Source of the DNA: Sclerotiophoma versabilis | Lineage: Eukaryota; Ascomycota; Dothideomycetes; Pleosporales; Didymellaceae | DNA: 64,000 nt | Direction of reading: 5' to 3' | NCBI GenBank assembly: GCA_012274445.1 | Contig: JAAROD010000015.1 | Span: 1,178,001-1,242,000, forward strand | Part shown: piece by piece, positions 10,301 through 22,700 of the stretch | Layout of the letters: each line of letters begins with the position of its first letter | Numbering within the stretch: position 1 is the first letter of the stretch | Notes under the pieces: model-generated | Told to the model about the DNA's origin: nothing | The model's input: only the letters and a program-made list of their open reading frames with translations | The model's database searches: none | Position numbers and translations under genes: made by a program

Positions 10301-10811
10301 ATGCCACAGGATATGCCCCCCGTGGGCGGGTACAACCCCGTCCAGTACAAGCGCAACCTCCCCATTCGCGGCTTCCGACCGGCCGTGTACCTCATTGGAA
10401 CAGGCGTAGTCATGACATACGGCTTCTGGAGGGTTGGCCAGGGAATCAGGGAGCACAAGTATGTAGCTTTCTAGCTTCAGAGCGCAGCGAACCAGTTTCG
10501 TGGCTGGAATGGATGCGAAGGAAGGAAGGAAGGGCAGAGCTGACACCACCCCAGCGAACTCGCGCGCGAGAAGATGTGGGCGCGGATACACCTCATCCCC
10601 GCGCTGCAGGCCGAGGAAGACCGCGACCAAGTGCGAAGGTACCTTGCCGACAAGGCCAGGGAGAAGGAGCTGCTCGGCACAGAGACGAGGGTCTACAACA
10701 GCGACAGGTCAGTATCCATATTATTCTTTCTGGGCGGGAACTTCGCGCTAATGTAGTTGCAGGTTCGTCCGGCCAACATTCGCCATCACACCCGAGAACG
10801 AGACAAAGTAG
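10301..10811 (+). CDS. NDUFA13: NADH:ubiquinone oxidoreductase subunit NDUFA13/B16.6 (GRIM-19 homologue)
   Basis: Accessory subunit of mitochondrial complex I in the inner membrane. Three exons (10301-10458, 10555-10707 and 10763-10811) give 119 residues, typical for fungal members. The protein starts MPQDMPPVGGY and continues with the family segment PIRGFRPAVYLIG. It has one membrane-spanning helix (about residues 27-46), then a charged helical matrix tail including REKMWARIHLIPALQAEEDR, and ends in FVRPTFAITPENETK. Both introns interrupt the charged tail. I chose the start by family length and conservation, although the frame stays open upstream to an ATG at 10154. Confidence 0.93.
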
Positions 10812-12720
10812 AGGATATTCCGTTGGATTGGAGGAGGAGTGTGGGGTACAACTGTACATATCAGAGTAGAAGAACGACGGAAGTGGGAATGGTGCCCTTA
10901 GTGGCTGTACCGCATAGGAAAATGCACAACAATCGAAAATTTCTTCTTTGGTTCCAATTGAATACGTCATTGTTCTTCATTTTTGTGATGGTGAGTGTTT
11001 GACTGAGCGCGTCTTCGTCGTTCCCCAAATAATGGGAGATCCAGGTTGTTCTGCAACCCAACCAATAATGTACACCTTATGCACGGCGTCATAGCATTGG
11101 GTTATCTGGGATGGTTCAAACGCAACCGACAAGCCTGTGTCTGTAGATACGTGACCCTGGAGACTGTCAGCACACGAAATCGGAAAACAATTGTGTCATA
11201 CTAATCAAGTGTTGCACTACCGGGAGGGGCATAGTGCCTGTTGGGTTGACCGTCTTTCTAGAGTAGCAGGATTGGAAGTCGGATCCTATCTTGAACCCCC
11301 AAGGGGTATTCGGTGGCATCTTAACGAGACCTAGCACGATAGGAGAGAGTGCACCTCGCATACCTAGTCAGTGAGCACCTCTTCGCCGCACCGCCCAGTT
11401 AATCCAGACACGTCTGCATCACAACTTTCGAGAGAGCGCTCACGCTGTGGGTTGCACTCTCTCCTTACAGGTAACGTGGTTTGCAATATCCCAGCAACGA
11501 TGAGACGAGAGGAGCAGCAGACATGGCGTTGTCGAGTTGGAGGTGAACTTTCTCGAGAACTAGCTCGCTAGACCTTCAAGAGAATGCAAATATTGACGAG
11601 CGGGTTTTACTGAGACAACAGCCCAGAAGGGAGCCAGAGACTTGAAGGCAACCCTTGTTACAGCATGCGCGTCACATAATAATGAAGGATGAGGGTAAGA
11701 GTCAAGGAGGAAATATTGACATTAATCTGAGCCTGCTGCGCGCTAGCTGTCCACAGCTCGTAAATAATCTCCCTGTGCTTTTCAGAATTTTCGTATGATT
11801 GGTGTTGTGAGTTTGATTTCATTCTATTGAGCTTTGCTGGAAGCGTCAATCGTAACACTTCAAGATTCGAAGTTGACTTGTCACACGAGACGAACATGCA
11901 AAGCTCAGTCTGATCAGGTCAACAATGCCAAGGGATGATGGCAAACGTGATGATCAACGTTGAAAGCGAGCCTGATAAGTAGCGCTCTGAGTGTATGGTA
12001 TCCATGATGAGGGAGTGGAACCACAGGATATGTGATGAGGACCAGCGCAAAGCCAGTCCAACGGGTGTCGAGAGTCGAAATGTCCGGAACGCAGCCACTA
12101 AGCGGTAAACATTGCAGGGGCTGGGTGGTACCAAGTCGAGGAGGCAGTCAAATGCCTAATGTTGGTCCAGGGGAACTACAATTATCCAGTGGAAGTCGAG
12201 TGTAAACGGTGGTCGAACGAAGAACGATGGGAGTGAAATGGTGGCCCACCTCTATCAAAGAAGTTCGAACTTTTGAGAACCTCCACAAGCCTCCGGTGCT
12301 GTAGGTTGGCGAAAGAGAATCAAAGAAAAGGGAATGAGAGGCACGCAACACGCTCCGAAACTGAAGACGTGAAAACAGAGCCGTTGCATGCGTAAGTCGG
12401 CAAGACCAGCCGACCGACGAACAAGCGCAAGATCCTGACAGGCCATGAAATAATGTACAGACGGCCTAAATCGAGAACTCCGAGTGCGCCGATGATTCGA
12501 TCCGTCATGCCTGAGAAGGAAAATCAGGTCTCCCGTATCGAGTCGTCGGCGAATGGTCGCGTGATCATAACAAAAAGAAACAACTCCGAGGTATGCATCA
12601 AAACTCAAATGCATCCTCCTGGGCCCTGTGCAAAGGGAAATCGTGACAGAACATTGAGAATAAAAAGTCAAGGTCAACGATAACTGCGCAGTCGGCCTAC
12701 CACACACGCCCTCGAGCTTT
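10812..12720. other. Gene-poor interval between NDUFA13 and DHH1
   Basis: About 1.9 kb without a supportable gene; open frames are under 80 codons until the shadow frame of DHH1 begins. It should hold the 3' UTRs of the two converging genes. The stretch nearest DHH1 (roughly 12250-12720) may be a long DHH1 3' UTR. No tRNA or repeat is recognisable. Confidence 0.45.
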
Positions 12721-14368
12721 CTAAGCTGGCCCGGCAGGTGGTTGCCTGGGGTTGCGTTGCGGGTTCTGACCATTTTGACGCTGCTGGTTCTGTGGAACTT
12801 GCTGAGGCAGATTCTGTCCCTGCGAGGGGCCACGGCGCTGCCCCTGGAACTGACCACCACCTCCCCGGCCGCCACGGTAGCCTTGTCGACCTTGAGCCCT
12901 CGCCATGCTACCATCACCTTCTTGAGGTTGCCCTTGGTTCTGAGGGCGTGGTTGAGAGTTGGAAATAGGACGGGGAATCGTGTCGGGCGATTCGTAAACG
13001 TAGAGGTTCTTTTCAATGACCTGGGGAATAGGCTGAATCTCGGTACCGAGCTCTTGTTCAATCCTGTACAGGTTGAACCTGTCCTCCCAGTTGATCAAGT
13101 TGATAGCCAGACCGAGGTGTCCAAATCGACCAGAGCGACCAATGCGGTGCAGATACGTCTCGGCGTTCTTCGGGAAATCGAAGTTGATGACAACATTGAC
13201 GGCTTGAATATCGATACCACGAGTCAACAGATCCGAACAGACGAGGTTTCGACACACGCCATTCCTAAAGTCATGGAACACACGATTACGGTTGTGCTGA
13301 AGCATTCTGGCATGCGAATAGAAGCACGAATATCCAAGCTCGGTAATCTTCTTGGCGAGTAGCTCGACACGGTTAGTGGAGTTACAGAAGATGATCGATT
13401 GATTGATCTGCAGCTTGTTGAAGAGCGTATTCAAGCAATGCACCTTCTGCTTCTCCTCAACAAATGCGTAGTATTGTGTGATACCGCGGAGAGTCAGCTC
13501 ATCCATGAGGTTGATCTCATAGGGGGAGTTCATGTGCTTATCCTTGAAGTCCTTGACCACAATAGGAAAGGTAGCACTGAACAGCATTACCTGCCTATCC
13601 TTGGGGTGGAACCCCAGCAGCTGCTCGATGACAGGTGTGAATTCGGGAGACAGAAGCTTGTCGGCTTCGTCCATGACGAATGTTTGGCAAGTTGTGAGGT
13701 CAGCCACGCCCTTGCCCGCAAGATCCAAGATTCTGCCTGGTGTGCCGACGATGATGTGGACGGGTTCGCTCAGTCGGATGATATCGTCCTTGAGCCCTGT
13801 TCCACCAGTGGAAACCATAACGTTGATACCCAGGTGCTTTCCCAAGGTTTTGCAGACCTGAGAAGTCTGGAGAGCCAATTCTCGGGTAGGTACAAGAATG
13901 AGCGCCTGTGTCTTTGGGTTCTTCGGGTTGACGCGTTCGAGAGTGGGGATAACGAAGGCTGCAGTCTTTCCGGTTCCATTCTTTGCTCGCGCAAGTATGT
14001 CTCGTCCGGTCAGAGCAACAGGAATTGTCTCTTCCTGAATCGGCGATGGCTTCTCAAAGCCTGCCTCAAAGATGCCCATCATAAGCTCGCGCTTAATGAA
14101 GAAGTCCTCAAATTCAAGACCCTTTGTCGCAGTCACATCCTAGATTCAGCCCGTTAGTCTATAGTTGCGCCTAGCAATGAAGAAAACTCCAGTTGCTCAC
14201 ACACTGTCCTTAAAGACAGCACGCGGCCGAAGTTTCCCTGCCTGTGCTTACCTCAGTCTGTGGCCGCGCATCTTTCGCAGGGGCTGTCAACCCCTCCTTC
14301 CAATTGGCCTCTGATGATGCGTCATTCAGCTTCGTTGCTGCTAGCTGGTCGGTAATTTGTGCGGTCAT
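12721..14368 (-). CDS. DHH1: DEAD-box RNA helicase Dhh1 (DDX6 family)
   Basis: Dhh1/DDX6 is an RNA-dependent ATPase of P-bodies that promotes decapping and represses translation. Two exons (14368-14252 and 14139-12721; 112-base intron) give 511 residues. Exon 1 encodes the 39-residue leader beginning MTAQITDQLAATK. Exon 2 holds the Q-motif region (GFEKPSPIQEETIP), motif I AKNGTGKT (about 91-98), motif Ia PTRELALQ, GTPGR, motif II DEAD, motif III SAT, and the RecA2 motifs ending in HRIGRSGRFGHLG. The C-terminal ~90 residues are Gln/Pro/Gly/Arg-rich with RGG-like repeats, a low-complexity tail expected to aid condensate formation. The initiator ATG lies in exon 1; the longest unspliced frame starts at an internal Met. 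Confidence 0.97.
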
Positions 14369-15278
14369 TGTGTGATAATCCACCTGGAGTGGTGGAGTTG
14401 GTCAAACAGCGGGTGAGGTGAGTGGTGGTGAGCGCAATCGAAGAAGCGCAACAACAGCGACAGTTGGACAGCGATAATGGTGGGATGGTTGTCCTCGAAA
14501 GCTCGTGGGGTAGGCGGTCGAGAGAGGTGGGGCTCGACGGGTAGTGACAAGTATGCCTAATCACTTGCGGCAGCTATGATCGGAGTGCTTTCGTTCGCTA
14601 TTCACTATCTCGGTAGAAGAGCAGTGTCGGTAGAATGATGTCGTTGTTCGAGACCAAGAAGGGTCTTGGACGCGATAGTAGAGAGTTCGTTTTGCGCAAG
14701 AGAAGGGTGCCGCGACGTAGTTTGGTAGACGCTTGAAGAGTTCGAGGTGCGTAAAATAGTGCAGGGCTTGTGCGCGGATTGTGTGTGCAGTGAGACCGGT
14801 GAGGTAGAGTCGTTCTTTATGCAGGCTGGACTGAGGAAGTGGGAGTGGGAGCTCCACCAAGGCCCGTGCCCATTGGCCACGCTTGTTCCTGACATCGGCC
14901 TCTCCCTCCACTATAGTCACAACAGCTGCAGGGACATGGTATTTTAACCTGTAAATACTCCTCGCGATTTCCAGGCTGGCCCCTTAGTTGATTGCCGCAC
15001 ATTGGCTCCGTGGTTCTGCAACTCTATAACCGACCGTCAGCTCGACTTGGCAAAACCATCTCACCAGTTTGCGCCGCCCGCCATCACGCACTTGCAACCC
15101 TCGTACAGACCTAAACGTCCATCGAAGATCCATCAAGAGATTCGGCACCCTGGACTTTTATTTCTAGAAGGCCTCCAAGTATCTCCAGTTGGTCTATAGA
15201 ATCACTCTTGGCAGGTGTTTATCCGCTTGAAACACGTGCACAGTACTCACGACACACAACTTGCTTCCAGCCTTCAGG
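14369..15278. other. Divergent intergenic region between DHH1 and the rhomboid gene
   Basis: About 0.9 kb that must carry both promoters. Small open frames on both strands (up to 119 codons) have no recognisable features. The length would allow a sizeable DHH1 5' UTR, which is common for post-transcriptionally regulated genes, but this is inference. Confidence 0.4.
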
Positions 15279-16121
15279 ATGTCATCTCTGTTCCGGCTTG
15301 CTGGGATGACTCGGCCATTTCCAGCTCTAAGGAAGCCACTTTCCACCAAATTCTTCGGTACAGCGACACCAAAGCGACCATTCCCTTCCAACTTCTTCAG
15401 ACAGCCACCTCCGACGTTGGCCTCCAGGATATGGCAGGCTCGCTCTTACTCAAGCGGCTTCGGTCCAGAGCGTCGGTATGCGGCCAACATGCTCCTCTTG
15501 AAAGGCTTCATGGGTATCAACGTCGCTGTTTTCGGGTACAGCCTCTACGCCCAAGCACAGGCCCAACAAGGCTATATGGAGAACTTCAGGAAGTACTACC
15601 AGAATATGACTATGAGTTTGAGGGATGTCAAGAACGGCTACTATTGGCAAACCGTCACATGCATGTTTGCACACGGAAACTTGATGCACATAGCGTTCAA
15701 TATGCTTACGTTCTGGTCTCTCGGCGGGATGCTCTGTGCGCTACCAGTCACGCCCGGTCAATTCACGCTCATTATACTTGGATCCGGGTTGGCAGGCTCG
15801 CTTTTTTGGCTTGTCCAAAAAGAGATGCAAGAACAGACAGTATCTTCAGCGACTCGTCAGCGAGCGATGGGCTTCTCTGGTGCTTTGATGGGCGCCGTCA
15901 CCGTGGTTGCTTGCTTCATGCCGAGAAATCAGATCGGAATCTTCGGTATAATACCTGTACCTCTCTGGCTTTGCGTTCTTGGCTACGGAGTCTATGACGG
16001 TTATTATTTGAACAGCGAAAACACCAGAATCGCCCACGCTGGACATCTAGGTGGATTGGCATTTGGTCTGGCGTACTACTTCCTAAAGTTGAGGAGGCTG
16101 CGGTATCCAGGGAGCATCTGA
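15279..16121 (+). CDS. Rhomboid intramembrane serine protease, probably mitochondrial
   Basis: Rhomboids cleave transmembrane helices, and the mitochondrial Pcp1/PARL group processes inner-membrane proteins such as Mgm1. Single exon, 280 residues from the ATG at 15279. Residues 1 to about 65 are rich in Arg, Ser, Thr and Phe and lack acidic residues, a matrix-targeting type of leader (ending near RIWQARSYSSG). The membrane domain shows the HGNLMHIAFNM signature in the second helix, the catalytic Ser in GFSGALMG (about Ser200) and the catalytic His in HAGHLGG (about His256). At least six hydrophobic segments are visible. It is shorter than yeast Pcp1 (346 residues), so orthology to PCP1 specifically is only likely. 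Confidence 0.9.
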   Translation: MSSLFRLAGMTRPFPALRKPLSTKFFGTATPKRPFPSNFFRQPPPTLASRIWQARSYSSGFGPERRYAANMLLLKGFMGINVAVFGYSLYAQAQAQQGYMENFRKYYQNMTMSLRDVKNGYYWQTVTCMFAHGNLMHIAFNMLTFWSLGGMLCALPVTPGQFTLIILGSGLAGSLFWLVQKEMQEQTVSSATRQRAMGFSGALMGAVTVVACFMPRNQIGIFGIIPVPLWLCVLGYGVYDGYYLNSENTRIAHAGHLGGLAFGLAYYFLKLRRLRYPGSI

Positions 16122-16622
16122 ACTATTGCAGACGATTGCAACACACACTGTAATATGAACTGTATAAGTGACGGCACATGCATGAGGCCTGTTTGTCAGT
16201 ACTTTTTGTAATGTAATTATTGTGATCATGTCTAGGCTACAAAAGAGACTATTTGCAGAAGCAGCTAGAGTAAATCGCCGTCATAGCTCCTGCTCTCATT
16301 CAGACCATCGCCCAGTCAGCTGCAATTTTCATACAGACAATCAAAGATCGTCCAGATTCTCAATAATAATATTCTCCAGAATTGGATGTTGTCCGAGAGT
16401 TGAGCGAGTTGTGGCGACGTGCTCTTTGCGTACTAGCGTTAGCCGAGGAAGATGCGGGCCCTAGCGCCGCCCACAGTGCCAATTTCACTCACGTACGCGA
16501 AGTCAATCCAACCCACGACAACCCACTGACTTTTAGGTTTTCGACATCTACAGTACGTGCCCTGAGCAATTTGAACCGCGGAAGAAGTCTAGTTACTTAC
16601 TGTCGCTCAGAATCAGCCCAAC
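16122..16622. other. Intergenic region upstream of RPS26
   Basis: About 500 bases containing the 3' UTR of the rhomboid gene and the promoter and leader of RPS26. I see no tRNA or further gene. Confidence 0.4.
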
Positions 16623-17247
16623 ATGGTCAAGAAGCGAGCATCCAAGTACGCACCTCCCAGCACCGCGAGACCTCGAAGCTGTCGCAGCTTGCGAAAGTGG
16701 CAAAGCTAACAACCTCACAGCGGCCGTAACAAGAAGGGCCGCGGCCACGTCAAGCCCATCCGCTGCTCCAACTGCTCGCGATGCACCCCCAAGGACAAGG
16801 CAATCAAGAGATTCACCATCCGCAACATGGTTGAGTCTGCCGCCATCCGTACGTCCTACCACGATATCCTATAAACACACACCATGCGCGTATCCGCAAG
16901 GATCGCACATACAACCGCTGTTCAACTATCGTTGAATTCGCTTTTTGCGAATCGAGCATCAGAAGAACCTTGGAACTGACAACGGGCAGGTGACATCTCT
17001 GATGCTTCCGTCTTCCCTGAGTACACTGTTCCCAAGATGTACCTGAAACTCCAGTACTGCGTCTCGTGCGCCATTCACGGCAAGATCGTGCGTGTCCGCT
17101 CTCGTGAGGGTAAGTCAACCACTTCCAATGAAGCTGGACACAACTGAAGAAACATCAGGCCGCCGCAACCGTGCTCCTCCCCCTCGTGTCAGGTTCAACA
17201 AGGACGGCAAGAAGATCGTTCCTCAGGTCGCTGCCAAGACCAGCTAA
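16623..17247 (+). CDS. RPS26: 40S ribosomal protein S26 (eS26)
   Basis: eS26 sits at the mRNA exit channel of the small subunit and contacts mRNA upstream of the start codon. Four exons (16623-16645, 16721-16848, 16990-17109 and 17159-17247) give 119 residues, the family's usual size. The protein begins MVKKRASNGRNKKGRGH and continues with the zinc-binding cysteines of IRCSNCSRCTPKDKA. Then come VFPEYTVPKMYLKLQYC and CVSCAIHGKIVRVRSREGRR, and a basic C-terminus. The first exon is only 23 bases, the common ribosomal-protein layout in which an intron follows the start codon closely. Phases and acceptors all agree with the protein. Confidence 0.97.
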
Positions 17248-17570
17248 ACGTGTGGTGGTGGTATCTGGGAGTGACTGATCATGGCGCTTGGGTCTACGGG
17301 TCTTTCGGAGCCTCAGACTTCTGAGCACGAGTAAAATCGTGACAGATGAGGCAGGCTACAAGTGACGAATTATGGTTGCAGGTTGGCTCAAAAGGAATGC
17401 GAAAAGCATCAGGGCTGGCTTTGAGCTAGTAAACGATATCCAAGTCGATTATACGAACTCCGCACATGCATTGTGATGTTGACGGTTTATCTCCATGCAT
17501 CTGCTCCAGTTTGCTACGATACATCCTTTGTGGTCATCATATTGCCGTTCATACAAATCACCATACCGCT
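17248..17570. other. Convergent 3' interval, RPS26 and VanZ-like gene
   Basis: About 320 bases between two converging stop codons; presumably both 3' UTRs. No gene is visible. Confidence 0.4.
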
Positions 17571-18403
17571 TCAATCACTGCGCTTCTTCCTATCCTCGAC
17601 ATCCTCAGGCACCGCGACAACTGTCGCCGCATTCACACCATTCCCAATTACAGGATCCGGATCCGTAGTTTCCCAATCCTCCGCATTCTCATCCCAGCGA
17701 TCCAGCTCATCGTCCACCGTAGACCTCACTACGCCCGTCTCCTGCCCACCTACACTCTCGCCCAGCTCAAGGTCCATCTCATCGTCGCCAGCAACAGCAT
17801 TGTATCCGCGCGCAGCTCGCTTGCGCTCAATCATGCGCTTGTGGTACCAATTGCACAGCGCAATGGCGAGTGCGGAACCAAGTACATTAGCGACGATATC
17901 GTAGGGGTCGAACTCGCGTTGAATCTGTACAACAAACATATCAGCTTTGTCTATAGCGCATCCAGTACATTTCCCTTATCTATCTTCCATGTTGGTGATG
18001 TTCGTACCGGTAGTAGTCCCTGCACGACCTCACTCGCGACGCCCAGCCCAAGCGTGCATATGAGCAACGTGAACTGCAGCACTTTGCGCCGCGAGGTCTC
18101 GAGAATCCAATAGAATGCTAGCGTGAGCAGGAAGAAAGCGACGAAGTGCAGGACCTTGTCGGACTGCTTGTACGACGGGATCGAGTAGTCGTGGGGTGAG
18201 AAGCCGGCGGCAGCCGAGATGAAGATCAGGGCGACGAAGGCGCCTGAGGATTGTTAGGGTTGTGTGTGCTTGTAGAGTACAAAAGATGGAGAGCTGTGCT
18301 GCTTGGAAGAGTGTCTGCAGTCAACAGCCTTGCATACGCCGGAGCTCGGCCTATGACGTGGGCACATGTTGGGCTTACCGGCAAATGGCTTTCGTATGCG
18401 CAT
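17571..18403 (-). CDS. VanZ-like domain membrane protein
   Basis: Three exons (18403-18379, 18243-18008 and 17924-17571) give 204 residues. The first encodes only MRIRKPFA plus a split Gly. The membrane part shows a first hydrophobic helix (FVALIFISAAAGF), then the loop SDKVLHFVAFFLLTLAFYW. That motif, with a His at the start of the second helix, is the hallmark of VanZ-like proteins. A third helix follows (LLICTLGLGVASEVVQ), then REFDPYDIVANVLGSALAIAL. The last ~80 residues form an acidic, hydrophilic tail. Fungal VanZ-like proteins have no established function; the name comes from a bacterial teicoplanin-resistance protein and does not imply drug resistance. The family call is good and the function is unknown. 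Confidence 0.85.
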
Positions 18404-19748
18404 GCTGGGAGACAGAAAAGTGTTATAATTGATTGAGAAGCATAACCAGGATTCGTCTGAGTGTTTGTCGGGACGAAGCGGCTGGGGATCTGCAACGTCT
18501 CGAGAGTTCGTAAGGCGGTGATGCTAGAGCTGTTGGCACTAACCGGTTATAGTGGGCCAGGTGGTGCGTCTCACCGAAAAAGCGGGATCCAAGTAGGCGG
18601 GCTAAGCAATCATGGGAGGCAACCAACTAACGTTTACGGGCCTATGGTGATCTTGCAAGTATGCTGAAGACTACAGGTGATTTTACCTAGTTTGTAACGC
18701 AGCTAGACTCATGCTAGAGACCTCAGGCTTGATGTTTAGATATGGAATCTGCTGCTGCTGCATCCGAGCTTCTCTGCAATGTGAGCAAATCCTTGATGTG
18801 CAACTATGGAAGGTTCGTGGTGACAGCATGGCGCTCCAGTTAGCCATGTAGTCCACGTTCTCTGAGATCAAGGATTTTTTTGGGCAGCGTGCAGCAGTGG
18901 GTGTCCAATGCAGCATTGATCGTCAGAAGCAGTGTACAACCTCTTGAAAAGTAGAAGAACTCTGCTGCAACCAGTCTTGACACAACACTAGGGGTCTTCA
19001 AGGAAAGAAAAGACGATTTGCAGTACGTTTTGAAACCAGTGTAGTCATGTAGAGTCCTACAAAGTTGCAGAGAGTTTGCAAATTTACTTTGGCTTACTCC
19101 CTTGTTGCTGAGAGACCGAACCTTGTAGCCGGCTTTCTCTGCTATTTAGGAGACAACATTGGTTTACGGACTGCGAGAATACGCATCAAAAGTAGTTGCA
19201 TGCTTGGGACCTGGAGGGTAGTTCAGCAACTGCAAACATGTCTTCTGACCTGACACAGTAGCTGCACTAGAAGAAGTCCCTGCAACTACCCGCTCACCAC
19301 GTCTTGTCAATCTTGAAGACGCGCTGCATACAAGAAGAAACTGTACGATATCGCCAGCTTCGCCGTTCGCCGATCATACCACCAACCTCAGCAAGGCTCG
19401 AAGTGGGGACGTCCTGATATTGGGGAACTGCTGGAGGTAGCCGATCCCAGCGCGGTGCCGACGCGCTAACCAGGAAAGCAGCACTGGTGGCAGCGAGGAC
19501 CAACCTACTTTCGACCACAGTCCTTCGCAGGCCGTGTGCACTCGCTCATCAAGACGCGCGCCGACACGACATATTCCATCGCAGAGCCATCACTGTCTGC
19601 CTCTACGCCCGCCTGGCTGCTTCCATGCTAGGTTTTATCGCAGTGCGACACCCGCTCGAGGCAGGACGTCGCCATCCTAGCCGGCCTTTCCTGTGAGGCC
19701 GCTCCAGTGCTGTAGCGCCAAGGCTCCCCACACCGCGAGAGCGACGAC
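18404..19748. other. Intergenic region upstream of SPT7
   Basis: About 1.3 kb between divergent starts. Only short, featureless open frames are present. The 300 bases before 19749 are GC-richer than the middle and likely hold the SPT7 promoter and leader. Confidence 0.4.
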
Positions 19749-22700
19749 ATGTCCCTCGCGGCATCAGCACAGCGGCCATCCAGCAAAGAACGCCCCAACC
19801 ATGCCCGCGCGCCCTACTCTGCGCCCAATGCGAACCGCCTGCGCACGCCCAATGCGACGCTGACCGACGCGGCCATGTCTAGCGGCGGAAATGCACACAG
19901 TCTGGGGGAGGGGGCTGCCGACTCGACCACCGAGGAGGACCCCCGCATGGCGCGCTGGCGGGAGCACTACCTGCGCACTGAAGCGCGCCTGAACGCGGTG
20001 CTGGGCGGGACGAACGCCGCCGACCTGCTTGATGCCCTCGATGCTGTTCCCGAGCCCTCGTCCGATGATGTTCCGGCGGCGCATGACGCGCGCCCGGCCA
20101 CGACACCGAAGAAGGCCGCCCGCGCCATTGACGAAGACGACTACGGCGACGATGAGGACGACGAAGACGAGGACGACACCCACACCTCACCGCTGCTTGC
20201 CAAAAGCGCTCTCAATCGTGTCGCCGCCACCCCAACCACACCAGGTGTCCGCATACCACCCCTCCCACGCAAGTCCAGCCACGACCGGGCCGGCACACCT
20301 TCATCAGAGGAGGCCAAGTCATCCGACGATGTACGCAAGCAATTGCAGCAAGACAAGCAGGCAGCCGAGGATGCGGCGAAGAAGAGCTTCCAGACGCTGT
20401 TCTACACCTTGGAGAGCGACCGTGATGCCATGCTGGAGCAGCAGAAGCTCGACGAGCTCGATCGACAGGTGGAACAAGAGACATCTGGCCCATCTGCGAG
20501 CGCCCCGGCCAATGGCGCCGCCGTCGCCACCCCCCAGCAGGGCACCCTCAGCACCACGAACCTCGGCGCCTCGAGCCTTACCCTCAAACACCTCATCTCC
20601 CGCATCGACGCCCAGCGTGACAGAGTGCATGCCACCGACGCCCAACTGCGTAGTTTGATTAGTGAGGTCCGCAAGAACAGGAGCAAGTGGGCGAATGAGG
20701 ACCGTGTTGGCCAGGAAGAGCTGTACGAGAGTGTCGAGAAGGTGCTCATGGAGCTCAAAGCTGGCGAGCACGCACACCCCTTCCTGCAACGTGTCAACAA
20801 GAGGGAAGCGCCCGACTACTACAACGTGATCAAGCAACCCATGGATATTGGCACGATGATGAAGAAGCTCAAGCAGCTGCAGTACAAGTCAAAGAAAGAC
20901 TTCGTTGACGATCTGATGTTGATCTGGTCTAACTGCTTGAAGTATAACGCCGACCCCAACCACTTTCTCCGGAAGAAAGCTCTACACATGAAGAAGGAAA
21001 CAGAGAAACTTGTACCTCTCATCCCAGATATCACCATTCGCGATCGTGCTGAAGTCGAAGCCGAGGAGCGGAGAATGCGCAATGGTGATATCGATGCTGA
21101 TGGCGCCGACGATAGCGAGGACGAGGAACCCATCATGGCGTCACGAGGTCGGAAAGCTCCAAGCAAAGGTGGAAAGGGCTCGAACAATGCGAGGAAGGCG
21201 CCCCCTGCAGGCTCGGAGGGTACACCGGGGCCAGAGACCAAGCCGCCGGTACCATCCTTGAACAGTACCGTGTCAAACCTCAAGAACGAATTCTTACGTG
21301 CTGACTCCGAGATGGAAGGAAGTGTCAATGGCTTCTCAACTCCTCCACCACCTGGTACACTGACCCCTTTCGGGCCTAACGGCGTGTCACGAAGTGGCGC
21401 ACCGGGTAGTCAAGCTGATTTCTCCGAGGCAGATGGTACCGGTGCCTCTGTCAATGGTTTTGCCCTGGAAGAAGACGCTGATCCTGATGATTTGGAGTAT
21501 AAGACCTGGAAGCAAGTCACTAAGAAGGATCGAGCTATGATCGCTGCCGAACGACACCGTCTTTTTCGCGGTGATATACTTCAGCCCGAGGAGCCTGCAA
21601 TTTTGCGCTCAAAAGCTGGAATGCGAAGATGGCTCCGTCATCGCAAGGAAGCCGAAGCGGATTCTACAAAAGGCGCTGTTCCTGCACCTGACGGCAAGGA
21701 TGGCGTTCAAGCAGTTGCTGGCGAGTCGTTGGCTGAGGGCATCCAAGATGAAGAGGAGCGCCAGATTCCGGACTACTACGATCCAGTTTGCGTAATCCCA
21801 GATCTCAACGAGACGTTGCAATGGGTCGAGGACGCTGAAGGGCACGTAGTTCAGCAACGGGAGGAGTACATGCGCATCTTTCCCAAAGGCCAGTTCACAG
21901 CGCCAGACAGTGCTCTGACAGAAAGACTGGACAAGAACATGAACTCATTACAGGAGACCAGGAAAATCTGCGCCAAGATCGGAATCGTCAAGCAGATGCA
22001 GCTCCAGTCTCAGCTGTATCAGAATCAATTCCAAAAATATGAGCCTCAGCCCTTCCACGAAGCAGACATTGAACCAATGGTGGTTTCAGAAGAGGGACCA
22101 CCTATGGCACCTTACGTTTGCCGCGCAGCTCTGCAGCGAAGTGTAGGCAAGATCTTCTATCACGCTGGCTTTGAGGAGTTCCAACCTTCTGCTTTGGACG
22201 CAGTAACCGACATCGCAGCAAGATTCTTCCAGAATCTGGTGCAGTCTTTCGGTATATACCACGAGGTCCCCAAGATGAAGGCTGACACTCCGGTGGCCCT
22301 GGAGGGTGGTCATTTGACAAACTGGGTGCCACGTTTCACTCAGGAAGAGGCTGTTTTGCATTCGCTGCACGTCAATGGCGTTGACCTAGAATCTTTAGAG
22401 ACATACGTTAAGGACGACGTCGAAAGACTTGGTACAAAGCTGGCCAGTATGCACGATCGTATGCGCGCATACTACGCTGAGCTGCTTCGACCGGCCCTGG
22501 ACAATGTTGGCGCAGACGGTGCGGGTGCCTTCAACGATGGCAGCGAGCAATTCGTCGGTGGTGACTTTGCTGAAGACATCGGCGAAGATTTCTTTGGCTT
22601 TAAGGAATTAGGATTAGACCGAGAGTTTGGCTTGACGTTCAGTGTGCCACTGCACTTACTGCAGAACAGGGTACACAACGCGTATGCCAGACAAGACAAC

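Noticed and set aside
12255..13061. 268-codon minus-strand open frame at the end of DHH1
   Set aside because: It is the Dhh1 C-terminal region read in another frame and then 3' UTR; the correct frame carries the conserved helicase sequence.
13399..14157. 252-codon plus-strand frame opposite DHH1
   Set aside because: Antisense to conserved DEAD-box motifs; no own features.
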